This document shows positions 1 through 13,421 of a DNA stretch of 64,000 nt, piece after piece. Below the pieces are notes generated by a model. The model was not told the DNA's origin, searched no databases, and saw only the letters and a program-made list of their open reading frames with translations. The DNA is from Chamaelirium japonicum (Eukaryota; Streptophyta; Magnoliopsida; Liliales; Melanthiaceae), in the NCBI GenBank assembly GCA_947650365.1, contig OX393551.1, forward strand, positions 2,066,001-2,130,000, in the 5' to 3' direction. The translations under genes were made by a program, and so were the position numbers. How positions within the stretch are numbered: position 1 is the stretch's first letter; every line of letters begins with the position of its first letter.

Positions 1-545
1 TTAGAATGGATCATTTGAATGAATTAGAATGGATCGTACTTATGAATTAGAATGGGTCATACGAATGAAATAGAATGGATCGTACGAAGGAATTAGAAAG
101 GATCGTACAGACGAATTAGAATGGATCGTATGAATGAAATAGAATAGATCGTACGAATGAATTAGAATGGATCGTATGAATGAATTAGATTGGATCGTAT
201 GAATGAATTAGAATGGATTGTACGAATGAAATAGAATAGATCGTACGAATGAAATAGAATGGATCGTACGAATGAATTAGAATAGATTGTGCGAATGGAT
301 TAGAATGGATCATACGATTGAGTAAGAATGGATTGTTCGAATGAAATAGAATAGATCGTACGAATGAATTAGAATGGATCGTATGAATGAATTAGAATGG
401 ATCGTGCGAATGAATTAGAATGGATCGTATGAATGAATTAGAATGGATCGTATGAATGAATTAGAATGGATCGTAGTAATGAATTAGAATGGATCCTACG
501 AATGAATTAGAATAGATTGTGCGAATGAATTAGAATGGATCTGGA
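1..545 (+). repeat. Satellite block 1 (+)
   Basis: Enters mid-unit at the window edge. The opening series, with CGTACTTATG at 34-43 followed by GAATGGGTCATACG, recurs at about 31,437 and 41,164. A piece of the m79 module, including ACGATTGAGTAAG, lies at about 200-400. It ends at a class M junction in reverse form (GGATCTGGATCGTGT, about 532-551). Confidence 0.9.
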
Positions 546-1037
546 TCGTGTATCCATTCTAATTCATTCGTACGACCCATTCTAATTCATTCGCACGATC
601 CATTCTAATTCATTCGTACGATCTATTCTATTTCATTCGTACAATCCATTCTAATTCATTCATACGATCCAATCTAATTCATTCGCACGAATGTATCCAT
701 TCTAATTCATTCGTACGATCCATTCTAATTCATTTGTACGAATGTATCCACTCTAATTCATTCATACGATCCATTCTAATTCATTCGCACGAATGTATCC
801 ATTCCAATTCATTCGTACGATCCATTCTAATTCATTCGCACAATCTATTCTAATTCATTCGTACGATCAATTCTAATTCATTAGCATGATCCATTCTAAT
901 TCATTCGTACGATTTATTCTATTTCATTCGTACAATCCATTCTTACTCAATCGTATGATCCATTCTAATCCATTCGCACAATCTATTCTAATTCATTCGT
1001 ACGATCCATTATATTTCATTCGTACGATCCATTCTAA
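546..1037 (-). repeat. Satellite block 2 (-)
   Basis: Begins on the M junction and carries several GCACGAATGTATCC 28-mers and a partial m79 copy at about 866-1,000. It turns back to + through CTAATTAGAATGG, where TTAATC-type half units share AATT. Confidence 0.88.
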
Positions 1038-1330
1038 TTAGAATGGATAGTACGAATGAATTAGAATGGATACCTTCGTGCAAATGAATTAGAATGGATC
1101 GTACGAATGAGTAAGAATGGATCGTAAGAATAAAATAGAATGGATCGTATGAATAAATTAGAATGGATCGTGCGAATGAATTAGAATGGATCGTACGAAT
1201 GAATTAGAATAGATTGTGCGAATGAATTAGAATGGATCGTACGAATGAATTAGAATGGATCGTACGAATGAATTAGAATGGATCGTGCAAATGAATTAAA
1301 ATGGATCGTACGAATGAAATAGAATGGATT
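1038..1330 (+). repeat. Satellite block 3 (+)
   Basis: Contains a GGATACCTTCGTGC variant of the 28-mer at about 1,068 and ends at a class J junction in reverse form (GGATTCGCACGAATG), shared with nine other sites. Confidence 0.9.
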
Positions 1331-2228
1331 CGCACGAATGTATCCATTCTAATTCATTCGTACGATCCATTCTAATTTATTCGTACAATCCATTCTAATT
1401 CATTCACACGATCCATTCGCATTCACTCAAACGATCCATTTTAATTCATTCATATGATCCATTCTAATTCATTCGCACGAATGTATCCATTCTAATTCAT
1501 TCGTACGATCCATTCTAATTCATTTATATGAATGTATCCACTCTAATTCATTCATACAATCCATTCTAATTCATTCGCACGAATGTATCCATTCCAATTC
1601 ATTCGTACGATCCATTCTAATTCATTCGCACAATCTATTCTAATTCATTCGTACGATCAATTCTAATTCATTAGCATGATCCATTCTAATTCATTTGTAT
1701 GATCTATTCTATTTCATTCGTACAATCCATTCTTACTCAATCGTATGATCCATTCTAATCCATTCGCACAATCTATTCTAATTCATTCGTACAATCCATT
1801 CTATTTCATTCGTACGATCCATTCTAATTCATACGATCCATTCTATTTCATTCATACGATCCATTTTAATTCATTCGCACGATCCATTCTAATTCATTCA
1901 TACAATCCATTCTAATTCATTCGTACGATCCATTCTAATTTCTTCGTATGATCTATTCTAATTCCTTCGTACGATCCATTCTAATTCCTTCGTACGATCC
2001 ATTCAAATTCATTCGCACGAATCTATCCATTCTAATTCATTCGTACGATCCATTCTAATTCATTCGCACGATCCATTCTAATTCATTAATACGATCCATT
2101 CTAATTCATTCGCATGATCCATTCTAACTCATTCACACTCATACGATCCATTCTAATTCATTCGCACGAATGTATCCTTTCTAATTCATTCGTACGATTC
2201 ATTCTAATTCAATCCATTCTAATTCATT
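1331..2228 (-). repeat. Satellite block 4 (-), duplicated at 18.7 kb
   Basis: Carries the reverse TTTGAGTGAATGCG marker at 1,419-1,432, an m79 module at 1,676-1,915 and a 29-mer at about 2,130-2,150. Positions 1,327 to about 2,100 match 18,705 to about 19,480 at an offset of 17,377 with almost no net indel. Confidence 0.9.
1676..1915 (-). repeat. m79 higher-order module, copy 1
   Basis: 240-bp series of variant units in fixed order: CTATTTC unit, TTACTCAATCG unit, AATCCATTCGCAC unit, then a 19-mer (AATTCATACG). Its reading frame is closed because CGA became TGA at the ninth codon, a CpG change. Confidence 0.85.
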
Positions 2229-4981
2229 AGAATGGATCGTATGAATGAAATAGAATGGATCGTACGAATAAATTAGAATGGATCGTACGAATGAATTAGA
2301 TTGGATCGTACGAATGAATTAGAATGGATCGTGCGAATGAATTAGAATGGATCGTACGAATGAATTGGAATAGATACATTGGTGCGAATGAATTAGAGTT
2401 GATCGTACGAATGAATTGGAATGGATACATTCGTGCGAATGAATTAGAATGGATCGTATGAATTAATTAGAGTGGATACATTCGTACAAATGAATTAGAA
2501 TGGATCGTACGACTGAATTAGAATGGATACATTCGTGCGAATAAATTAGAATGGATCATATGAATGAATTAGAATGGATCGTTTGAGTGAATGCGAATGG
2601 ATTGTGCGAATGAATTAGAATGGATTGTACGAATGAATTAGAATGGATCGTACGAATGAATTAGAATGGATTGAATTAGAATGAATTAGAATGGATACAT
2701 TCGTGCGAAAGAATTAGAATGGATCGTATGAATGAATTAGATTGGATCGTATAAATGAATTAGAATGGATCGTACGAATGAATTAGAATGGATCGTGCTA
2801 ATGAATTAGAATGGATCGTGCGAATGAATTAGAATGGATCGTGCGAATGAATTAGAATGGATCGTACGAATGAATTAGAATGGATCGTACGAAGGAATTA
2901 GAATGGATCGTATGAAGGAATTAGAATGGATAGTACGAATGAATTAGAATGGATACCTTCGTGCAAATAAATTAGAATGGATCGTACGAATGAGTAAGAA
3001 TGGATCGTACGAATGAAATAGAATGGATCGTATGAATGAATTAGAATGGATAGTATGAATGAATTATAATGGATCGTACGAATGAGTAAGAATGGATCAT
3101 GCGAAAGAATTAGAATGGATCATATGAATGAATTAGAATGGATCGTATGAATGAATTAGAATGGATCGTATGAATGAATTAGAATGGATCGTATGAATGA
3201 ATTAGAATAGATTGTGCGAATGAATTAGAATGGATCGTATGAATGAATTAGATTGGATCGTATGAATGAATTAGAATGGATCGTACGAATGAGTAAGAAT
3301 GGATCGTACGAATGAATTAGAATGGATCGTACGAATGAATTAGAATGGATACATTCGTGCGAATGAATTAGAATGGATCGTATGAATGAATTAGAATCGA
3401 TCATACGAATGAATTAGAATGGATCATGCAAATGAATTAGAATGGATCGTGCGAATGAATTAGAATGGATCCTACGAATGAAATAGAATGGATTGTACGA
3501 ATGAGATAGAATGGATCGTACGAATGAATTAGAATGGATACATTCATGCGAATGAATTAGAATGGATCATACGAATGAATTAGAATGGATTCATTCGTGC
3601 GAATGAATTAGAATGGATCGTACGAATGAGTAAGAATGGATCGTACGAAGAAATTAGAATGGATCGTACGAATGAATTAGAATTAGAATGAAACGTACGA
3701 AAGAATTAGAATAGATCGTATGAATGAATTATAATGGATCGTATGAATGAAATAGAATGGATCATACGAATGAATTAGAATGGATCGTGCGAATGAATTA
3801 GAATGTATCGTACGAATGAATTAGCATAGATCGTACGAAGGAATTAGAATGGATCGTACGAATGAATTAGAATAGATCGTACGAATGAATCAGAATGGAT
3901 TAGAATAGATCGTACGAATGAATTAGAATAGATCGTAAGAATGAAATAGAATGGATCGTACGAATGAATTAGAATGGATTGAATTAGAATGAATCGTACA
4001 AATGAATTAGAATGGATCGTACGAAGGAATTAGAATGGATCGTACGAATGAATTAGAATGGATTGAATTAGAATGGATCGTACGATAAGAATGGATCGTA
4101 CGAATGAAATAGAATAGATCGTACGGATAAATGAATTTGGATCGTACGAATGAATTAGAAAGGATATATTCGTGCGAATGAATTAGAATAGATCGCATGA
4201 ATGAATTAGATTGGATCGTATTAATGAATTAGAATGGATCGTGTGAATGAATTAGAATGGATCGTACGAATGAATTAGAATGGATAGATTCGTGCGAATG
4301 AATTTGAATGGATCGTACGAAGGAATTAGAATGGATCGTACGAAGGAATTAGAATAGATCATACGAAGAAATTAGAATGGATCGTACGAATGAATTAGAA
4401 TGGATCGTATGAATGAATTAGAATGGATCGTGCGAATGAATTAAAATGGATCGTATGAATGAAATAGAATGGATCGTATGAATTAGAATGGATCGTATGC
4501 ATGAAATAGAATGGATCGTACGAATGAATTAGAATAGATTGTGCGAATGGATTAGAATGGATCATACGATTGAGTAAGAATGGATTGTACGAATGAAATA
4601 GAATAGATCGTACGAATGAATTAGAATGGAACATGCTAATGAATTAGAACAGATCGTACGATTGAATTAGAATAGATTGTGCGAATGAATTAGAATGGAT
4701 CGTACGAATGAATTGGAATGGATACATTCGTGCGAATGAAATAGAATGGATCGTATGAATGAATTAGAGTGGATACATTCGTACAAATGAATTAGAATGG
4801 ATCGTACGAATGAATTAGAATGGATACATTCGTGCGAATGAATTAGAATGGATCATATGAATGAATTAGAATGGATCGTTTGAGTGAATGCGAATGGATC
4901 GTGCGAATGAATTAGAATGGATTGTACGAATGAATTAGAATGGATCGTACGAATGAATTAGAATGGATACATTCGTGCGAA
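2229..4981 (+). repeat. Satellite block 5 (+), long single-orientation run
   Basis: Uninterrupted + units for 2.75 kb. Markers: TTTGAGTGAATGCG at 2,582 and 4,879, GAGATAG at about 3,500, 38-mers (GGATTGAATTAGAATG) near 2,665, 3,980 and 4,060, the GATATATTCGTGC 28-mer at about 4,163, and an m79 module at 4,395-4,634. It ends at a class J junction. Confidence 0.92.
4395..4634 (+). repeat. m79 higher-order module, copy 2
   Basis: Same ordered units in + orientation, preceded by the GGATAGATTCGTGC / GAAGAAATTAG series. The reverse frame stays open for 79 codons. Confidence 0.88.
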
Positions 4982-5691
4982 TCCATTCTATTTCATTCGT
5001 AAAATCCATTCTAATTCATTCGCACGATCTATTCTAATTCATTCATACGATCCATTCTAATTCATTCGTACGATCCATTCTAATGCATTCGTACGATCCA
5101 TTCTAATTCATTCGCACAATCTATTCTAATTCATTCGTACGATCCATTCTAATTCATTCGCACGATCCATTCTAATTCATTCATACGATCCATTCTATTT
5201 CATTCGTACGATCCATTCTTACTCATTCGTACGATCCATTCTAATTCATTTGCACGAAGGTATCCATTCTAATTCATTCGTACTATCCATTCTAATTCTT
5301 TCGTACGATTCATTCTGATTCAATCCATTCTAATTCATTCGTACGATCCATTCTTACTCATTCGTACGATCCATTCTAATTCATTCGCACGAATGAATCC
5401 ATTCTAATTCATTCGTATGATCCATTCTAATTCATTAGCATGAATGTATCCATTCTAATTCACTCGTACAATCCATTCTATTTCATTCGTACGATCCATT
5501 CTAATTCATTCGCACGATCCATTGTAATTCATTCGCATGATCCATTCTAATTCATTCGTAGGATCGATTCTAATTCATTCATACGATCCATTCTAATTCA
5601 TTCGCACGAATGTATCCATTCTAATTCATTCGTACGATCCATTCTAATTCATTCGCACAATCTATTCTAGTTCATTCATACGATCCATTCT
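4982..5691 (-). repeat. Satellite block 6 (-)
   Basis: Starts at J (GTGCGAATCCATTC). Holds TTTGCACGAAGGTATCC at about 5,250 and the reverse 38-mer/GAATGAATCC series at 5,300-5,480 that recurs near 14.6, 17.5 and 20.6 kb. Confidence 0.9.
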
Positions 5692-6135
5692 AATGGATCG
5701 TACGAATGAATTAGAATGGATCGTATGAATGAATTAGATTGGATCATATTAATGAATTAGAATGGATCATGCGAATGAATTAGAATGGATCGTACGAATG
5801 AATTAGAATGGATCGTACGAATGACTTAGAATGGACCGTTCGAATGAATTAGAAAAGATTGTGCGAATGAATTAGAATGGATCGTACGAATGAATTAGAA
5901 AGGATACATTCGTGCGAATGAATTAGAATGGATCGTATGAGTGTGAATGAATTAGAATGGATCGTGCGAATGAATTAGAATAGATCGTATTAATGAATTA
6001 GAATGGATCGTGCGAATGAATTAGAATGGATCGTACGAATGAGTAAGAATGGATCGTGCGAATGAATTAGAATGGATTGTACGAATGAATTAGAATGGAT
6101 CGTACGAATGAATTAAAATGGATACATTCGTGTGA
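5692..6135 (+). repeat. Satellite block 7 (+)
   Basis: Includes a 29-mer (TATGAGTGTGAATG) at about 5,936 and ends at a J junction with the CGTGTG spelling. Confidence 0.9.
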
Positions 6136-6721
6136 ATCCATTCTATTTCATTCGTACGATCCATTCTAATTCATTCGCACGATCCATTCTAATTCATTCA
6201 TACGATCCATTCTAATTCATTCGTACGATCCATTCTAATTCATTCGTACAATCCATTCTAATTCATTCGCACGATCCATTCTAATTCATTCGTACGATCC
6301 ATTCTAATTCATTCGTACGGTATGATTCATTCTAATTCATTCGTACGATTCATTCTAATTCATTCGTACGATCTATTCTAATTCATTCGTAGGATCCAAT
6401 CTAATTCATTCATACGATCCATTCTAATTCATTCGTACGATCCATTCTAATTCATTCGCACGATCCATTCTAATTCATTCGCACGATCCATTCTAATTCA
6501 TTCATATAATCCTTTCTAATTCATTCATACGATCTAATCTAATTCATTCATACGATCTATTCTAATTTATTCGCACGAATATATCCTTTCTAATTCATTC
6601 GTACGATCCATTCTAATTCATTCGCACAATCTATTCTAATTCATTAGTACGATCCATTCTAATTCATTCGTACAATCCATTCTTACTCAATTGTATGATC
6701 CATTCTAATCCTTTCGCACAA
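6136..6721 (-). repeat. Satellite block 8 (-)
   Basis: Carries CGTACGGTATGATTC at 6,314 and an m79 tail near 6,680-6,720, where the strand switches inside CACAATATGAATG. Confidence 0.9.
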
Positions 6722-8054
6722 TATGAATGAATTAGAATAGATTGTGCGAATGAATTAGAATGGATCGTACGAATGAATTAGAATGGAAACATTCGTGCGA
6801 ATGAATTAGAATGGATCGTATGAATGAATTAGAATCGATCGTACGAATGAATTAGAATGGATCATGCGAATGAATTAGAATGGATCGTGCGAATGAATTA
6901 GAATGGATCGTACGAATGAAATAGAATGGATTGTCCGAATGAGATAGAATGGATCGTACGAATGAATTAGAATGGATAATTCATGCGAATGATTTAGAAT
7001 GGATCATACGAATGAATTAGAATGGATTCATTCGTGCAAATGAATTAGAATGGATCGTATGAATGAGTAAGAATGGATCGTACGAATGAATTAGAATGGA
7101 TTGAATTAGAATGAATCGTACGAATGAATTAGAATGGATCGTACGAATGAATTAGAATGGATCGTACGAATGAATTAGAATGAATCATACGAATGAATTA
7201 GAATGAATCATACCGTACGAATGAATTAGAATGGATCATACGAAGGAATTAGAATGGATCGTGCGAATAAATTAGAATGGATCGTATGAATGAATTAGAA
7301 TACATTATGCGAATGAATTAGAATGGATCGTACGAATGAATTAGAATAGATACATTCGTGCGAATGAATTAGAATGGATCGTATGAATGAATAGAATCAA
7401 TCGTACGAATGAATTAGAATGGATCATGCGAATGAATTAGAATGGATCGTGCGAATGAATTAGAATGGATCGTACGAATGAAATAGAATGGATTGTACGA
7501 ATGAGATAGAATGGATCGTACGAATGAATTAGAATGGATACATTCATGCGAATGAATTAGAATGGATCATACGAATGAATTAGAATGTATTCATTCGTGC
7601 GAATGAATTAGAATGGATCGTACGAATGAGTAAGAATGGATCGTATGAATGAATTAGAATGGATTGAATTAGAATGAATCGTACGAATGAATTAGAATGG
7701 ATCGTACGAATGAATTCGAATGGATCGTACGAATGAATTAGAATAGATTGTGCGAATGAATTAGAATAGATTGTGCGAATGAATTAGAATGGATCGTACG
7801 AATGAATTAGAATGGATAAATTCGTGCAAATGAATTAGAATGGATTGTATGAATGAATTAGATTGGATCGTATAAATGAATTAGAATGGATCGTACGAAT
7901 GAATTAGAATGGATCGTGCGAATGAATTAGAATGGATCGTACGAATGAATTTGAATGGATACCTTCGTGCGAATAAATTAGAATGGATCGTATGAATGAC
8001 TTAGATTATACGAAGGAATTAGAATGGATCATACGAATGAAATAAAATGGATCA
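6722..8054 (+). repeat. Satellite block 9 (+) with two GAGATAG runs
   Basis: The GAGATAG run appears twice, at about 6,937 and 7,501 (564 bp apart), each followed by the same order of 28-mers and a 38-mer. GAATCATACCGTACG lies at about 7,195-7,210. An EcoRI-type GAATTC created by mutation sits at about 7,714. Confidence 0.9.
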
Positions 8055-8319
8055 TAATCTAATTCATTCATACGATCCATTCTAACTCATTTGCACAATC
8101 TATTCTAATTCATTCATACGATCCATTCTAATTCATTCGCACGATGTATTCTAATTCATTCGTACGATCCATTCTAATTCATTCGCACGAATGTATCCAT
8201 TCTACTTCATTCATACAATCTATTCTAATTCATTCGTACGATCCATTCTAATTCATTCGTACAATCCATTCTATTTCATTCGTACGATCCATTCTTACTC
8301 ATTCGTATGATCCATTCTA
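8055..8319 (-). repeat. Satellite block 10 (-)
   Basis: Enters through CATAATCTAATTC, a joint that deletes part of a unit. Ends as CATTCTAATGAATTTG. Confidence 0.88.
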
Positions 8320-8632
8320 ATGAATTTGAATGGATACATTCGTGCGAATGAATTAGAATGGATCATATAAATGAATTAGAGTGGTTCGAATTAGAATGGA
8401 TCGTGCGAATGAATTAGAATAGATTGTACGAATGAATTAGAATGGATCGTACGAATGAATTAGAATAGATTGTATGAATGAATTAGAATGGATACATTCG
8501 TGCGAATGAATTAGAATGGATCGTACGAATGAATTAGAATAGATCGTGCGAATGAATTAGAATGGATCGTACGAATGAATTAGAATAGATTGTGCGAATG
8601 AATTAGAATGGATCGTATGAATGAATAAGATT
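8320..8632 (+). repeat. Satellite block 11 (+), duplicated at 51.5 kb
   Basis: About 8,430-8,632 matches 51,544-51,747 at an offset of 43,114, including the GATTATGATCC class Q junction that ends the block. Confidence 0.9.
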
Positions 8633-9253
8633 ATGATCCATTTTATTTCATTCGTATGATCCATTCTAATTCCTTCGTACAATCTAATTCATTCATACGA
8701 TCCATTCTAATTCATTCGCACGAATGTATCCATTCAAATTCATTCGTACGATCCATTCTAATTCATTCGCACGATCCATTCTAATTCATCCGTACGATCC
8801 ATTCTAATTCATTTATACGATCCAATCTAATTCATTCATACAATCCATTCTAATTCATTTGCACGAATTTATCCATTCTAATTCATTCGTACGATCCATT
8901 CTAATTCATTAGCACGATCAATTCTAATTCATTCGTACGATCCATTCTAATTCATTTATACGATCCAATCTAATTCGTTCATACGATCCATTCTAATTCA
9001 TTCGCATGAATGTATCCATTCTAATTCATTCGTACGATCCATTCTAATTCATTCGTACGATCCATTCTAATTCATTCGCACGATCCATTCTATTTCATTC
9101 ATACGATCCATTCTAATTCATTCATACGATCTATTCTAATTCTTTCGCACGAATGTATCCATTCTAATTCATTCGTACGATCCATTCTAATTCATTCGCA
9201 CGATCCATTCTAATTCATTCATACAATCCATTCTAATTCTTACGTACGATCCA
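8633..9253 (-). repeat. Satellite block 12 (-)
   Basis: Its first 130 bp or so continue the 43,114-offset duplication. Contains several CGCACGAATGTATCC 28-mers, then TTACGTACGATCC next to the exit junction. Confidence 0.9.
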
Positions 9254-10167
9254 TTAGAATGGATCGTATGGATGAATTAGAATAGATTGTGCGAATGAAT
9301 TAGAATGGATCGTACGAATGAATTAGAATGGATACATTCGTGCGAATAAATTAGAATGGATCGTATGAATGAATTAGAATCGATCGTACGAATGAATTAG
9401 AATGTATCATGCGAATGAATTAGAATGGATCATGCGAATGAATTAGAATGGATTGTGCGAATGAATTAGAATGGATCGTATGAATGAATTAGAATGGATC
9501 GTATGAATGAATTAGAATGGATCGTGCGAATGAATTAGAATGGATCGTACGAATGAAATAGAATGGATTGTGTGAATGAATTAGAATGGATCGTGCGAAT
9601 AAATTAGAATGGATCGTATTAATGAATTAGAATGGATCGTGCGAATGAATTAGAATGGATCGTACGAATGAGTAAGAATGGATCGTACGAATAAATTAGA
9701 ATGGATTGAATTAGAATGAATCATACGAAAGAATTAGAATAGATCGTACGAATGAATTCGAATGGATCGTACGAATGAATTTGAATAGATTGTGCGAATG
9801 AATTAAAATAGATTGTGCGAATGAATTAGAATGGATCGTACGAATGAATTAGAATGGATAAATTCGTGCAAATGAATTAGAATGGATTGTATGAATGAAT
9901 TAGATTGGATCGTATAAATGAATTAGAATGAATCGTACGAATGAATTAGAATGGATCGTGCGAATGAATTAGAATGGATCGTACGAATGAATTTGAATGG
10001 ATACATTCGTGCGAATGAATTAGAATGGATCGTATGAATGAATTAGAATGGATCGTACGAATGAATTAGAATGGATCGTACGAATGAATTAGAATGGATC
10101 GTATGAATGAATTAGAATGGATCGTGCAAATGAATTAGAATGGATCGTACGAATGAAATAGAATGGA
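9254..10167 (+). repeat. Satellite block 13 (+)
   Basis: Includes a 38-mer near 9,695 and the GGATAAATTCGTGC 28-mer spelling at about 9,857, shared with about 7,815. It ends at J in reverse form. Confidence 0.9.
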
Positions 10168-10876
10168 TTCGCACGAATGTATCCATTCTAATGAAATTCG
10201 TACGATCCATTCTAATTCATTCGTACAATCCATTCTATTTCATTCGTACAATCCATTCTTACTCAATCGTATGATCCATTCTAATCCATTCGCATAATCC
10301 ATTCTAATTCATCCGTACGATCCATTCTATTTCATTCGTACGATCCATTCTAATTCATTCGCACAATCTATTCTAATTCATTCGTACAATCCATTCTAAT
10401 TCATTCGCACGATCCATTCACATTCACTCAAACGATCCATTCTAATTCATTCATACAATCCATTCTAATTCTTTTGCACGAATGTATCCATTCTAATTCA
10501 TTCGTACGATCCATTCTAATTCATTCGTATGATCTATTCTAATTCATTCGCATGATCCATTCTAATTCTTTCGTACGATCCATTTTAATTCATTCGCACG
10601 ATCCATTCTAATTCATTTATACGATCCATTCTAATTCATTCGTACGATCCATTCTAATTTCTTCGTATGATCTATTCTAATTCCTTCGTACGATCCATTC
10701 TAATTCATTCATACGATCTATTCTAATTCTTTCGCACGAATGTATCCATTCTAATTCATTCGTACGATCCATTCTAATTCCTTCGTACGATCCATATTCA
10801 AATTCATTCGTACGATCCATTCTAATTTATTCGCACGAAAATGTATCCATTCTAATTCATTCGTACGATCCATTCT
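10168..10876 (-). repeat. Satellite block 14 (-)
   Basis: After the J junction an extra TTCTAATGAAATTCG irregularity appears at about 10,186. An m79-like TTACTCAATCG lies at 10,258 and the reverse TTTGAG marker at about 10,419, about 250 bp from J rather than the usual 90. CCATATTC (+2 bp) sits at about 10,792. Confidence 0.9.
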
Positions 10877-11587
10877 ACGAATTAGAATGGATCGTATGAA
10901 TGAATTAGAATGGATCGTGCGAATAAATTAGAATGGATCGTATGAATGAATTAGAATAGATTGTGCGAATGAATTAGAAGGATTGTACGAATGAATTAGA
11001 ATGGATACATTCGTGCGAATGAATTAGAATGGATCATACGAATGAATTAGAATGGATCATATGAATGAATTAGAATGGATCGTAGGAATGAATTAGAATG
11101 GATACATTCATGCGAATGAATTAGAATGGATCATACGAATGAATTAGAATGGATTCATTCGTGCGAATGAATTAGAATGGATCGTACGAATGAGTAAGAA
11201 TGGATCGTACGAATGAATTAGAATAGATTGAATTAGAATGAATCGTACGAATGAATTAGAATGGATCGTACGAATGAATTAGAATGGATCGTACGAATGA
11301 AATAGAATGGATCGTATGAATGAATTAGAATGGATCGTGCGAATGAATTAGAATGGATCGTACGAATGAATTAGAATAGATTGTGCGAATGAATTAGAAT
11401 GGATCGTGCGAATGAATTAGAATGGATCGTACGAATGAATTAAAATAGATTATGCGAATGAATTAGAATGGATCGTACGAATGAATTAGAATGGATCGTA
11501 CGAATGAATTAGAATGGATCGTATGAATGAATTTGAATGGATCGTGCGAATGAATTAGAGTGGATCGTACGAATGAAATAGAATGGA
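10877..11587 (+). repeat. Satellite block 15 (+)
   Basis: Entered through CCATTCTACGAATTAG. Contains a 28-mer series and a 38-mer near 11,220, and ends at J in reverse form. Confidence 0.9.
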
Positions 11588-12049
11588 TTCGCACGAATGT
11601 ATCCATTCTAATTTATTCGTACGATCCATTCTAATTCATTCGTACAATCCATTCTAATTCATTCGCACGATCCATTCGCATTCACTCAAACGATCCATTT
11701 TAATTCATTCATATGATCCATTCTAATTCATTCGTACGATCCATTCTAATTCATTCGCACAATCTATTCTAATTCATTCGTACGATCCATTCTAATTCAT
11801 TCGCACGATCCATTCTAATTCATTCGTACGATCCATATTCTAATTCATTTGCACGATCCATTGTAATTCGAACCATTCTAATTCATTCGTACGATCCATT
11901 CTAATTCATTCGTATGATCCATTCTAAATCATTCGTACGACTCATTCTAATTCAATCCATTCTAATTCATTCGCATGATCCATTCTTACTCATTCGTATG
12001 ATCCATTCTAATTCATTCGCACGAATGAATCCATTCTAATTCATTCGTA
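11588..12049 (-). repeat. Satellite block 16 (-)
   Basis: Reverse TTTGAG marker at about 11,678, 90 bp from J. CCATATTC at about 11,834. Exits through class P (TTCGTATGAATTAG). Confidence 0.9.
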
Positions 12050-13421
12050 TGAATTAGAATGGATCGTATGAATGAATTAGAATGAATCGTGTGAAAGAAT
12101 TAGAATGGATTGTACGAATGATTTAGAACGGATCGTATGAATGAATTTAATGGATCGTACGAATGAATTAGAATGGATCGTACGAATGAATTAGAATGGA
12201 GACATTCTTGCGAATGAATTAGAATGGATCGTATGAATGAATTAGATTGGATCGTATGCATGAATAAAATGGATCGTGCGAATGAATTAGAATGGATCGT
12301 ATGAATGAATTAGAATGGATCGAACGAATGAATTAGAATGGATACATTCGTGGAAAAGAATTAGAATGGATTGTATGAATGAATTAGAATGGATCGTGCG
12401 AATGAATTAGAATGGATCGTACGAATGAATTAGAATGGATACATTCGTGCGAAAGAATTAGAATTGATCGTATGAATGAATTAGAATGGATCGTATGAAT
12501 GAAATAGAATGGATCGAACGAATGAATTAGAATGGATCGTGCGAATGAATTAGAATGGATCGTACGAATGAATTAGAATGGATCGTAAGAAGGAATTAGA
12601 ATGGATCGTACGAATGAATTAGAATAGATCGTACGAATGAATTAGAATGGATACGAATAGATCTTACGAATGAGTAAGAATAGATCGTACGAATGAAATA
12701 GAATGGATCGTACGAAAGAATTAGAATGGATTGAATTAGAATGAATCGTACGAATGAATTAGAATGGATCGTACGAATGAATTAGAATGGATCGTACGAA
12801 TGAATTAGAATGGATCGTACGATAAGAATGGATCGTACGAATGAAATAGAATAGATCGTACGGATAAATGAATTTGGATCGTACGAATGAATTAGAAAGG
12901 ATATATTCGTGCGAATGAATTAGAATAGATCGTATGAATGAATTAGATTGGATCGTATTAATGAATTAGAATGGATCGTGCGAATGAATTAGAATGGATC
13001 GTACGAATGAATTAGAATGCATAGATTCGTGCGAATGAATTTGAATGGATCGTACGAAGGAATTAGAATGGATCGTACGAAGGAATTAGAATAGATCATA
13101 CGAAGAAATTAGAATGGATCGTACGAATGAATTAGAATGGATCGTATGAATGAATTAGAATGGGTCGTGCGAATGAATTCAAATGGATCGTATGAATGAA
13201 ATAGAATGGATCGTATGAATTAGAATGGATCGTACGAATGAAATAGAATGGATCGTACGAATGAATTAGAATAGATTGTGCGAATAGATTAGAATGGATC
13301 ATACGATTGAGTAAGAATGGATTGTACGAATGCGAATGGATCGTGCGAATGAATTAGAATGGATTGTACGAATGAATTAGAATGGATCGTACAAATGAAT
13401 TAGAATGGAAACATTCGTGCG
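12050..13421 (+). repeat. Satellite block 17 (+)
   Basis: Contains GATATATTCGTGC at about 12,900 and a truncated m79 at 13,132-13,331 that runs into GAATGCGAATGG through an internal deletion. It ends at J in the GAAACATT spelling. Confidence 0.9.
13132..13331 (+). repeat. m79 higher-order module, truncated copy
   Basis: Same 5' series as copy 2, but after ACGATTGAGTAAG and one more unit it jumps to GAATGCGAATGG, so several hundred bases present at 4.6-4.88 kb are deleted. Confidence 0.85.

Noticed and set aside
4007..4198. Other short reverse- or forward-strand frames (also 18,409-18,594, 20,507-20,716)
   Set aside because: All lie wholly in repeat units with no independent support.
7705..7725. 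EcoRI-type GAATTC sites as boundaries
   Set aside because: They occur by single changes of GAATTA or at joints and do not mark a consistent period.
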